Assembly (NCBI GenBank): GCA_036850595.1
Contig: CM072151.1
Span: 22,793,307 to 22,857,306, forward strand
Length of the DNA: 64,000 bases
Source of the DNA: Rhyacichthys aspro
Taxonomy: Eukaryota > Chordata > Actinopteri > Gobiiformes > Rhyacichthyidae
Direction: 5' to 3'
The translations under genes and the position numbers were made by a program. The notes beneath the pieces were generated by a model. It worked only from the letters and a program-made list of their open reading frames with translations, was not told the DNA's origin and ran no database searches. Shown in pieces: positions 12,590-64,000 of the stretch; within the stretch, counting starts at the first letter, position 1; each line of letters begins with the position of its first letter.

Positions 12590-13800
12590 TAGCCTCAGTT
12601 TTTGAAAAGCAACACTGGAAAACAGTTATTTCACACTGTTCAAAAAGATGTGAAGCTATACAGGCCATGTAGGGGGTGGTGCTAACGTACAATGTGTGGT
12701 GTATTCAGCGTATGGATATGTTTAATGTAACGTGTAGAACCAAGGAAACACAGGCTAAATTGCAAAAGTGGAGCCAAGTGTCCCCACAAGGAGAGCAGAC
12801 AGACAAAAGTGTTAAGCCGCAGGTTACTCCTCTCCTCTGCAGCAGCTGCGGCTCTGTAGCAGGCGAGTGGTTTTGACAAATGAATGGGATCAAAATACAT
12901 TAAAGGAGCACTGAAGAAAATACAGGTGAATGTAAACAAACCCGGGCCCAAGCCTCATCTGTTCCTTTAGTGCTCATATGTGTAAAAGTCAAATCTATGT
13001 GTACTCTGGCTTCTGAATAAACTACAGGTATCTATAGTGTGTGGTTTTGCAGTATGTTCTTGTCTGTTCTGGTTCAAAACACCACCTTCATGTCAACAAA
13101 GGAGTAAAAAAGTTCAAATATAGGCAGAGGGAACTTTGTTTACAGATGTCTTCACCTCCACATTTTTCTAGAGCAGGGGTGGGCAAAGCTTTTGGCTCAA
13201 GGCTCTCTATGGGTTTTAAAATTTGACAGACAGGCCTGTCACATGTAAAAGTCATCTGAGCAGTGTCTTTAATTTCTATTATTTTTGATCAGTGTTAACA
13301 AATACACCTGTATGACAGCAAATAATTCACCTTAGTGCTTGACTCCTCAACAGATAACTGAAATAAAACAATTTGCTGAACCTGTAAACTGGCTGCTAAC
13401 CTCTGAGCCGTAGCTATCCTTTCTCGCTGTGACTGGTTGCTAGTGTAATTAGCATGTTTGGTGAAAGTGGAGGGTGATTGGATTCTTTGAAATATAGACT
13501 TTCTTGAAAAATAATAGAAATGACCTTTGATCAGACTTCAGTGAAAAAAATATTACGCTGTTCACTGTTTATTAAAAACTCAGCACTAACTATTAACTTT
13601 TCAATTTCTTTGGTCCATTCATTGGCAAACATGAAGAATTTACCTGTGTGTAGAGAAAATGGATTCGGCTTTAGCAATAGTCCTTACAGTTGGACCTTCT
13701 AGTGGAATCATGGGATCACTGCAGTGTATTGCACATTTGAGACAATGTATGTTTAGGACGAGTACAAAATTAAACAGTTACAAAAAGGATGTGATTGAGC
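12590..13800. other. Convergent intergenic region between C19orf44 and AKR1A1
   Basis: No exon or intact element is recognised. A phrase near 13168-13250 (GGGGTGGGCAAAGCTTTTGGCTC) resembles the end of common non-autonomous hAT elements of fish and is probably a decayed piece. Confidence 0.35.
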
Positions 13801-13812
13801 AGTAACAAAATT

Positions 13813-13818
13813 TTTATT
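13813..13818 (-). terminator. Candidate poly(A) signal of AKR1A1
   Basis: AATAAA on the minus strand, about 185 bases beyond the AKR1A1 stop codon. Confidence 0.35.
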
Positions 13819-13999
13819 TAAAAAATATCACAACCGTTTACCGTCATGCTATATTCACGTGATCACAGTAACTCACGATATTGTAATGCATGGTTTGACA
13901 AAATAAAGACACAAATCTCAGCAATAGGATCCAGGAGGAATTTTAGTGATATGGGATTCCCAAAGGCACAACGTCAGTAGCAGGCATTAGAGGAAGTCA

Positions 14000-16746
14000 C
14001 TAGTATGGGTCATTGAAGGGGTAGTGAGGATGTCCTGCATCCCTGGGAACACGCTTTCCATCTACCTGCAATACCACAGAGTTACGTACAGTTAGGTGGC
14101 CTACATTTTTCATTGCATTTTGCCTTCTTTACAGATAGATAATGTCACAATCTTAATTTGGGATTGTCAAGTTCCTCAGTCGTTGTGGTTTGTTTGCCAA
14201 TGGAAAACAAAGGTATCTTGACTACAGTTTCTTTTGATTCTACAACACCAAGATTAAGATGACAAATCTAAAATTTTATTATCAGTGTCTTTCAGATCAT
14301 ATTTGGCAGGATATCAAAACAAGAAGTCAGTCTAATGAATGCACTTGCATGTGCAAGAGGGAGTCATTTACACTCACTTCAATCATCGGTACAATGTAGC
14401 GCCAGCCTTTATTAAGGGCTGTGATACTCTTCATTTCCTCTGCTTCAAGGGTAAAGTCAAACACCTAAAAACAAAGACATTAAATCAGCAGTGTTGATGA
14501 CAGCCCTGTTTATGCTTAAGTTTTGTTTCAAGAACAGTTTGTTTAATGCACATTTACGCAAATTAGACATGTGCTTTTTGGTTTTGTTTACTTTTCCATT
14601 TGCCCTCTGTGAAAAGAACTTATATGGTGTGTCCATATATGTCACACTAGAAGCTGATCAATGTTTTTATGGAACGTCTGTATGGAGCATAGAACAGTTA
14701 TCACAAATGGGGCACAAGGCTGACTGAGACAGAACATTGGTTAGAAATTCCCATCAATATCATGGAAAGCTACATAAAAGTGTTTAATCTGTAGGGTCCA
14801 TATTATGCTCTACCTGTATATTCTCTTTGATTCGGGACTGTGTCACACTCTTTGGGATTGTTACCACACCTCTCTGTGTCTGCCACCTAGATAGAGACAA
14901 AGAAATCAGACTTTAAGATGGGCCTATACCGACAGGCCCTGAGTTGGTTAGCTATGTGTAGTTTAAATATTAAGAAATTAATTCTCATCTGTGGACAGCA
15001 AGCAAATCTTAAAGCTCATTTTGGTACAAACAGGCAATGAATGGCTATCCAAGTTTTAGTTAGCTTTGTGGCAGAGGCAGACAAGAACTCCAGACTAAAG
15101 ACAAAGTGGTGTTAAAGAGCACATGAGGCAGCACTATATTAGCATCAAGTTTTTTAAACACTATTTTGTTATTAATTTAGGATATTTTAGGAATATAAGC
15201 AAATATTCTGTGAGTGATGAAAGTTAGTTAAGCAAAATAATCACCTGAGAATAATCTGAGCAGGAGATTTTTTATATTTCTCTGCAAGTGTGGCTATCAA
15301 GGGCTCCTGGAGGAGAACAGGTTCATCTGGATGTTTCCAGGCCCGGTCTGGAGAACCCAGAGGGCTGTATGCAGTCATTACCAGACCCTGGCCTCGACAG
15401 TGAGCCAGTAGCTGTTCCTGGGCCAGGTATGGATGGCTTTCTACCTGTGGACAACAGATTAGAACGTGAGCTGATAATAGACAGTTAGACACTGGTACAT
15501 GACTGCTACTGAACCTGAAGGACAGCAGGTTTAATGCTGGCCATGGACAGGACGTCATCTATCTGACGACTACTGAAGTTGGACAGGCCGATTGCTCGAA
15601 CAAGACCCTTCTCCACCAGCTTCTCCATAGCGGCCCAGGTCACCTTGTAGTCAATGTCATCATACAGCAGTGTGCCATCTTCATTTCTGGGGAAAGGTAC
15701 CTCTCCTCGTCTGACAACAAAAACACAGCACACAAATGTTTTTTTGGTTCAGGAAATTACCAATGCTTGAAAAAATTAAGCAGTTTCATCACTCATGTTT
15801 AGGCTTTCAGAAATATTTTTATAATGTGCAATGTTCCTTGCATACTGCTTTTCCTATATTCCATACCCCTTTAACTTCTGTGTTTATTTTGTTCAACCAA
15901 TCCCAATTGATTGTCTTTTATCTCAATAAATTATTATGATGGTTGACATCTGTTGTTACTGCTTTTGCATTCATATGTTCACTTTCAGCTGCTTGCCTCA
16001 AGAGGCTTGCCTTCTTTAAGGTTCAATACAACACTTTAAGCTGTCTCCACAGAAATGAATTCCTGCCATTATTCAAAAAATGGTTTCTTATTAGAAGCTC
16101 ACTGGAAGGCATAAGGCCAGTGGATGAGATACAGGTCCAAATACTCCAGTTTGAGGTCCTTCAGGGTCGTCAGAAGGGATGGCTCCACATCATCTGGGTG
16201 ATGCTTGGTATTCCACAGCTTTGACGTGATGAACACATCCTCCCGTCTCAGGGCCTGTAGCCACATGAAAACACATCAGTATAACTGGGCAAAATGTCTG
16301 TTGTGCTTAGATAAACCTTCACAGATTAGCATAAAGTTGTATGGAGAAATCATTCTAAAACCCAAGCCACAACATTATTGTCGTTGTTGTTTGTCCAAGG
16401 GTACAGAGCTAATACACTATCACCTTTCCAGGGCCAAGTGTCTCCTGTAAGGCTTCTCCAATCTCAGCCTCATTGCCGTAAATTGCTGCACAGTCAATGT
16501 GACGATACCCAGACTGCAAGGCCCAGATAACTGCTTGTTTTACCTAAAATAATCAGAGCAAATCGCGGTAGCTTAATTTCAAGAGCATAGATAGTTTAGG
16601 TGTTGGAATTAAAAAAAATAAAATACTATTCAAAAAGTAAAGGGAAAATTGAAGACACTGTGTACCTTTCCTGGCTCACTCTTCCACGTTCCCAGTCCAA
16701 TGAGGGGCATCTTCCGCCCGGTTTTAAGAACTGCAAAGTCATTCAT
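14000..16746 (-). CDS. akr1a1: Aldo-keto reductase family 1 member A1 (aldehyde reductase), complete
   Basis: Cytosolic NADPH-dependent reductase of aldehydes, including glucuronate and other carbonyls. Eight coding exons on the minus strand: 16746-16666, 16543-16424, 16254-16103, 15710-15515, 15444-15245, 14886-14814, 14464-14378, 14065-14000 (975 bp, 324 aa; human 325). All junctions are GT-AG and keep frame. The AKR catalytic tetrad is present at Asp44, Tyr49 (AIYGNE), Lys79 (TSKLWN) and His112 (LIHWPYAF), one residue earlier than in human. Other marks are LGLSNF-type IGLSNFSSRQIDDV, TAYSPLGS, the cofactor-binding IPKSVTQSRIKEN, and the C-terminal GHPHYPFNDPY. An acceptor 12 bases upstream of the ATG shows that a 5'UTR exon exists further up. 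Introns of 312-392 bases hold nothing recognisable. Expression and paralogue identity (a or b copy) cannot be told here. Confidence 0.95.
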
Positions 16747-16758
16747 GCCTCTGAAACA

Positions 16759-18085
16759 CTAATTTGAAAGGAGGAGCAAAGAGCGATTCATTGATTAAAA
16801 TAATATTTAAAACATCCAAAACTGCAACAAACTAAGCAAATTATATACTAGGTGGATAGATCAATTGTTTTTACTGCTTATAATAACTACAGACATAGGC
16901 CAACAAAACCACACTCCATAGATAATTAGCATAAACAGCAAAGAAAAATAGAAATGGTATAAACGTGTGAAGCAAAAACACAAATCTATTTTTTTTATAT
17001 GGCTTCAATAAATAGGCCTTTGTCAGAACTATGATCATCCATACGAGTAGTTGTAGTGGGATGATTATGCACTCTAGTTTTGTCTTTACCTAATTCTGCT
17101 TATTGTGCTTATCCTCTTTAAATAGCCTCATTTCAACTAGGATAGTATGATGAACTTTGCAGTTCAGTTTTATTTTGGGTTAGTGCTCAGCAGCTCTTGA
17201 TTCACAAAAAAATACATTGCATAAATAAAATAAAAATCAGCTAATGTAACCAAATAATTAGGTCCACAAATGTTTTTGTCCTTTTCTTATGAGCCATGGA
17301 TCAGTTTCAGACTTGCACTAACATTAGACTGTAATTATAAATATATTATTTACTGGGATGTTCATTGTATTTTTATAAAGAATTTATCTGTTTCGTTGTT
17401 TAACATTGGATTGTATATCATAGTCAAAGATTTAATGAAAAATAAATCCCTCTAACAGAAAAAAACATACAAACAAGATATTTAAGTATTTTATTTAGAA
17501 AATGAAAAACAAAACTGTGGGCGGAGCTTTTTTGAATCTGCAGCTTGGCCACTTGAGGCCTGTTCCAAAAGGCTCATTATGAGTTGCCCAGGACTCTAGC
17601 CTTGGCTTTGGCGTAGCCGTCTCCGAAGAAAGGATCCTGGCAACTGGGAAACCGCCGATAAACTACTTAATCTACAAAATGAGACTAAAGAGTGGCTACG
17701 TCATCACGTGAAAAGTCACATGTCAAATGCATAAAAACAGGACCTTTCCGTAATCCGGTCAGGTGACATTATCAAAGATTCCGGTGTTGATACCAGATTT
17801 TAACTGTTACATGAAAACATAGAATTATGAATCATCTACAGTGAATGAGAAACAATACAGTTTATTCTGCAGTCAGTGACATCTTAGCCTTTTCCTCCAA
17901 CTTAGATTACACTACACTTTCAGGGTAAGAGTTCATCGGCTTTTCGATCCAAATTGCAGGGCTAGTTTTGCTCGTTTCCCACTAACCTGCTTCAAAACCC
18001 ACAACATGAGTCACGGAGCCTGTGTTTGAGCAGCAGCACTCCCGTTGAAAGAGCCCTGAGAGGTCCTCTGGCCCGCGGAACTTAC
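16759..18085 (-). other. Probable 5' intron of AKR1A1
   Basis: On the minus strand an acceptor (CAAATTAG) lies just before the start-codon exon, and a good donor (GGGTAAGTT, 18081-18087) lies upstream. A non-coding first exon would then begin at about 18086 and extend to higher coordinates. A GC-box-like GGGCGGAGC occurs near 17519. No mobile element was recognised inside. RNA evidence would be needed to prove the exon. Confidence 0.4.
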
Positions 18086-18239
18086 CCGCTCTCTGTCGGG
18101 ACTGAGAGATCTTTGTGTGGATGTGGTCTCAATTATGCACCAATTAAAAGCTCACTCTCTGTAATGACCATCCAGATGTTCATTCCCACCACCTCAAACC
18201 ACAGAGCGCGAGTCTTCTTCTTCGTCTATCTTTGGTTGG

Positions 18240-18600
18240 TGGCTTCAGGTGCATTACCGCCCCCTACCGGGCTGGAGTGTGGACGACGCATACAGTCAAA
18301 GGAAATCCCCTATTTAAATGCAAGGTGTGTTTCCCACTTTGCCCTCGGGGTTTCCAGTCCATACTCTGCACAGATGTTCCTGTACACTATACTGGCCACT
18401 TGGTAATGGCCTTCCATGTATGCTTTTCCTGCCAGTATCTTACACCCAGCAGTTATGTGCTGGATTGTCTCAGGGGCCTCTTTGCACAGCCTGCACCTGG
18501 GGTCTTGTGATATATCAGGGCTTCTATTGCTCTGGTGCTAAAGGCCTGTTCCTGTGCAGCCATGATTAGTGGCTCTATCCTTCAGTCCAGCACTTTCTAG
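18240..18600 (-). pseudogene. LINE 3'-end coding fragment
   Basis: The minus strand reads in pieces like the C-terminal zinc-knuckle region of a fish LINE polyprotein: cysteines of a 'DPRCRLCKEAPETIQH' type near 18510-18470, 'AGKAYMEGHYQV..IVYRNICAEYG' type near 18430-18350. Frame is lost in places. No start or full domain remains. Confidence 0.5.
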
Positions 18601-18649
18601 CCATTGGTAGGATTTCTGGATATAAACCACTTCATTTATCTGGGGGTGG

Positions 18650-19560
18650 TACATCCCATGTAAGGGCCTCTCCTACCATGATTGTACCTCCAGCACCTCT
18701 TCCTCTTTATTCCGCTGCCTGATATGCTGTCTGTAATGAATCTCCAAGTTCCAAGACAGTGTCTAGCATGTGTAAAGAGCAGAGGCGTTCATATACGCAA
18801 TGTCACCATAGTCTAGAAGAGGCAAGAAGGTGGCAACAGCCAGCCGTTTCCTGGCATTAAATGAAAAACATGATTTATTTCGAAAGAAGAACCCCAATAT
18901 TAACTTGAGAAGTTAAATCATTATTAATTGTTATGCCAAGATATGATGCTACAAAGTCGATAACCCCAGTGTAGTGGTGAAAGTAGGGAACACTGCTGGC
19001 ACCTTCTTCTAGTTGTAAAATAACATACCCTTAATCTTACTGGCATTTAGCGTCAACCTGATCTGTAGCTTGTGGGACCCATTTGGAGATGTTAGATAGA
19101 TAACGTGACCACCAAACTGCACACACTGCTTACAACCAGATTGCTTATTTAAAAGCCAACCCATATCCTGGTCAGTAAGCCCTATGTCCAAAAGCCTTTG
19201 ACACGAAATGCCATAATTGACTGTGTCAAAAGCTTTGGACAGATCTATAAAAAGGGCAACACAATATCATCAATGGGAACAACAGCATCATTTAGGACCT
19301 TTAAGGTGGCAATAACTGTACTGTGTTGTTTTTTTACAACCAGATTATGGTGATAAAATGTTATTGGAATATAAGTAGTCCTTAATCTTTTAATTGATGA
19401 ACTTTTCAAGATTTTTTCCTAAAATGCTGAGTTTTGAAATGGAGCTGTGGTTACTTAGGACTAGGGGGTCACCACCTTTCAATAGGGGTAAAACAAAGGC
19501 AGTTTTTCAAATTTTGGGGAATGGAGTTTTGATTTATGGATAGATTAAAAAATTGTGTGT
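18650..19560 (-). pseudogene. LINE reverse-transcriptase fragment
   Basis: Minus strand, from about 19510 downwards: 'LPLLKGGDP' and 'ISKLSILGKILEK' (RT entry region), then after an indel 'FIDLSKAFDTVNYGIS' near 19245-19200, and 'DIGLTDQDMGWLLN....QCVQFGGH' at about 19190-19100. These are standard RT blocks of CR1/L2- or I-type LINEs. Stops and deletions show that it is inactive. Confidence 0.7.
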
Positions 19561-19574
19561 CACTGGTTCAGCTA

Positions 19575-19779
19575 TGGGGTGCACGGTAGCAGAGTGGTTA
19601 GCTCTCCAGCTTTCTCCTTAGTCACTGAATTGGTGACTTTAACCCTGGACTTGAAAATGCCCCTTGTGGTTGAATGTGAGAGTGAATGGTTGTCTGTCAG
19701 TGTCTGTGTCTAAATTTCAGCCCTTAACTCGCTATTGTCCAGGGTGTGCCCCGCCTAAAGTGAAAATTAATGAATGAAT
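19575..19779 (+). mobile_element. SINE-like retroposon, internally deleted copy 2
   Basis: Has the family head (GGTGCACGGTAGCAGAGTGGTTAGC, which looks like a tRNA A-box region) and the TGAATGAATG tail, but lacks much of the middle. Flanked by GGTTCAGCTA (19565-19574) and GGTTCCGCTA (19780-19789), a 9-of-10 target duplication. Confidence 0.75.
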
Positions 19780-19789
19780 GGTTCCGCTA

Positions 19790-20455
19790 AGATGTCTGCA
19801 GCCAAAGCGTAAGACATATGGGGGAGGATTGCCAGCAGATTTCCTAATGAACGTCAGTGACAGACAACTGAGTGAATGAAAAGGTATGGCTACTGAGGAT
19901 TGGGCTACTTTGCTGCTACAAAGAAAGAAGAAACTGTTAAAACACTGTCTGTCTGACACTGGACTGGAATTTGAAATAATAAATGCATGAGTGTTGATGT
20001 GTTGCTGTTACTTATGTGCCTACATGACACATGGTCAGAATATGATTTTAACATGTAACCAGAAATATTCCATTCACCTCAGCGCATGTAAACACCTTAT
20101 ACTATTCGGATTATTACCTTACTCTGAATGTGGACCTAAATCAAGATATGATGTGCCATGTAAACACAGTCATAGAGAAATGCCTTTGATTCAATCTCAA
20201 AATCCACTGTATTCACTTATGTCCACTTTCCACTTTTCTAACTTTAAATACCAGAAATTTCTTACATATAAAGTCAGAAATTATATATATTCCGACAGCA
20301 TTACAGGTTTTTTTTTCTTAATTTGGCTCCAATATCCCATTGTAGGAATCACTCGATTCATTGTCCTTTTTTTTCTTTTCTTTTTGTGCTCCATATCCCA
20401 AATCCATTTTCAATTTCGCTTGCTTGGATGTGCTCTGATGCCATTAATATTAAAG
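19790..20455. other. Intergenic, nothing recognised
   Basis: AT-rich sequence with T-runs. No family-like coding frame, RNA gene or bounded repeat was seen. Confidence 0.35.
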
Positions 20456-20801
20456 CCACCCTGTGTAACTTTTAGCCAGTAGAGACCTTTAAGACAGCCA
20501 GTTTGGAAGAAGTGTGCCTTCTGAAACTGTAGGGTCATATTAGTGTATTTTGTACAAATATGACTCTGCTTAGGTCCAGTGTATTGGCCTATTTTATTTA
20601 TTATATGCCTAGTGTGGTAGAGCCCCTCACTCACTCACGTAATCTTGCACCATATGCTGCCATCCCGAAGGGCAGGAACGTTTTTTGGAGGTTTCCGTCC
20701 AACCGAGGTGAGATAGGCATGATTCTACTGATTTTATGTCTAAGAACCATCAAAATGATTTTGAGAATATATATTTTTGGGCTAAAAGTTACGCAGAGTG
20801 A
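20456..20801. mobile_element. TIR element (MITE)
   Basis: The terminal inverted repeats are 20456-20477 and 20780-20801, 22 bases each with about 19 matches (GGCTAAAAGTTAC core). About 346 bases long with no coding capacity. The target duplication is not clear, so the superfamily is left open. Confidence 0.65.
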
Positions 20802-20884
20802 ATTTAGCATTCGCTTCTTCTTATTTGGTGTTTCTTGGCGGCTGGCACCTGTGTGGTGCCTTACCGCCTAACACATTTGTTAAT

Positions 20885-21240
20885 TTAGATCTTCTCCCTC
20901 AGCATTCTCTTAACAGATTCCTGTTCTCCAAGTAGCCTAAGCCCTCTTATGAAAACAATTTTTCCTGCATCATATGCTGGACATGTCAAGATGACATGCC
21001 TCCTTAACTTAAATTGATTGCATTGGCCAAAAGGATGCTTCTTAACAATAAACAATGTTCCATTTAGGTTGCTGTGTCCAATCCTTTGCCAGCTCATGAT
21101 AACTTGTTCTTACCTATTTCCCCCTTTAGTGTCTGTTCCTCTCACCCTTTGCTGAATTTCATATAGCTGTTTGTATTTAGTTTCCCTGTCACAGTCTTGT
21201 TGCCTCTCCTTATTTATTCTTTAACATTCTATGCTTTTGC
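20885..21240 (-). pseudogene. LINE C-terminal fragment
   Basis: The minus strand from about 21100 reads 'RIGHSNLNGTLFIVKKHPFG' followed by a Cys/His stretch ('HVILTCPAY') and a leucine-rich tail. This resembles the C-terminal zinc region that follows RNase H in I/Nimb-type LINEs of fish. Only the 3' end is present. Confidence 0.55.
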
Positions 21241-21255
21241 CCTCTGAATTTGACA

Positions 21256-21649
21256 TTCATTCATTCATTTTCTACCGCTTAGTCCCGTTTGGGGTTGCGG
21301 GTGGCTGGAGCCTATCCCAGCAGCTTTGGGCCTTAGGCGGGGTACACCCTGGACTGGGCCAGTTTGTCGCAGGGCTGACACTTAGAGACGAACATTGACA
21401 GACAACCATTCACTCTCACATTCATTCACTAGGGATACTTTAGATTTGCCAATTAACCTATACATGCATGTCTTTGGGCGGTGGGAGGAAGCCGGAGTAC
21501 CCAGTGAGAACCCACGGTGACACAGGGAGGACATGCAGACTCCTCACAGAAACACCAGAGTTTGAGTCAGCCACTGTATCAGCCAAGGATGATCATGACC
21601 TTCTTGCTGTGAAGCAGGAGCGCTAACCATTCTGCTACCGTGCACTGAC
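21256..21649 (-). mobile_element. SINE-like retroposon, full-length copy 3
   Basis: Nearly 390 bases, reverse orientation: the (ATTC)n tail is at the low-coordinate end and the tRNA-like head (complement of GCTACCGTGCAC) at the high end. A 7-base repeat TTTGACA flanks it at 21249-21255 and 21650-21656. The central block (GGTGGGAGGAAGCCGGAGTA region) is shared with the copies at 46600 and 24687. Confidence 0.8.
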
Positions 21650-21779
21650 TTTGACAGCTCAATTTAAACGTCAGTGCACCTTTTCGTGACCGCCCTTTTG
21701 GCCAAGTTGTCTACCCTTTCATTACCTGGTATTCCCAAATGATGTAGGAAATTCGCTCGAGCTCTTTGCGTCGACAGAA

Positions 21780-22156
21780 CAACTATCATGTACATGTTTC
21801 TTCCGGGCTGGAAAGCAAAGCGGACACACTTCCGGGTCACCTGACGTTGTATTCACAACAAAAACCTAAGAACTTCCCCTAATAAGCTACAAAGCATTAC
21901 AAAACAGTCAATAAATTATGAGTTTTGGCATAAAAATTTGATAATTTTACTGGCACAGCTTCACAGTTTTATTACACTGTAAGAAACTTGACAACACAAC
22001 TAACTTCTTATTCTGAAGAAAAATACCGGAAACGTCCACGCTGCCGTCTTGTGTCCTAACGCCGCTGTGTGCACCACAGCTCGACAGACTGAGTCCAAAC
22101 AACACCTGTAAACCTCAGGGCTGCTCCTTCACTGCTGTCCACATGCGAGACCCGGC
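21780..22156 (+). promoter_or_regulatory. Probable SZT2 promoter and 5'UTR
   Basis: Three ETS-type sites are visible: CTTCCGG at 21800-21806 and 21829-21835, and ACCGGAA at 22025-22031. A CRE-like half site TGACGT (21842-21847) follows an E-box-like CACCTG. No TATA box is evident. The pattern fits a housekeeping promoter. The transcription start is not defined. Confidence 0.45.

Positions 22157-64000
<41,844 letters not shown>

Noticed and set aside
18026..18406. Possible small gene of 126 codons at the AKR1A1 5' end
   Set aside because: It runs from the probable AKR1A1 non-coding exon into LINE debris; no family match and no supporting splice sites.
19991..20482. 163-codon open frame on the plus strand
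   Set aside because: Low-complexity, T-rich hydrophobic residues with no family resemblance and no splice partners; chance frame in AT-rich DNA.

Overview
This is a vertebrate nuclear window, most likely from a teleost fish. The genes are split into many short exons with GT-AG introns. The space between exons is filled with fish-type repeats: Ty3/Gypsy, L2/Rex-like and L1-like LINEs, a Penelope-like element, Tc1-like and hAT-like DNA elements, and a tRNA-like SINE with a (GAAT)n tail. I cannot name the species. I see no bacterial, phage, CRISPR or gene-cluster system, and no previously undescribed protein system; the novelty here lies in repeats and assembly quality.

Three protein-coding genes could be rebuilt exon by exon, each with a continuous reading frame. 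(1) A C19orf44 homologue (+ strand, 7404-12185, 10 exons, 551 aa). (2) AKR1A1, an NADP-dependent aldehyde reductase (- strand, 16746 down to 14000, 8 coding exons, 324 aa, complete catalytic tetrad), which converges tail-to-tail on gene 1. (3) SZT2, the large KICSTOR subunit that restrains mTORC1 when amino acids are low (+ strand, from 22157 and running off the window at 64000). SZT2 shows 48 exons coding 2332 residues, about two-thirds of the roughly 3400-residue protein. AKR1A1 and SZT2 diverge, separated by about 4-5 kb of transposon debris. The three genes have unrelated jobs and look like simple neighbours.

Layout: 1-3870 decayed Gypsy pol, LINE pieces and a hAT-like MITE. 4250-7200 dispersed repeats and a possible solo LTR. 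7404-12185 C19orf44. 14000-18100 AKR1A1 with a probable non-coding first exon. 18240-21650 LINE fragments, a MITE and two SINE copies. 21780-22156 SZT2 promoter with three ETS-type motifs. 22157-64000 SZT2, whose larger introns hold Penelope and LINE fragments (intron 9), an L1-like endonuclease fragment (intron 15), a TIR element (intron 18), paired repeats (introns 23, 28, 42), a decayed Tc1-like transposase (intron 36) and two adjoining Gypsy remnants (intron 42).

Points worth a second look: (a) a SINE-like family with target-site duplications still visible at six copies; (b) a 151-base G run with surrounding low-complexity sequence splitting a retrotransposon gag, almost certainly an assembly artefact; (c) a Gypsy element with proline-tRNA-type primer site and recognisable LTR, apparently cut by a second Gypsy element; (d) two GC-AG introns in SZT2 that are needed to keep the frame.
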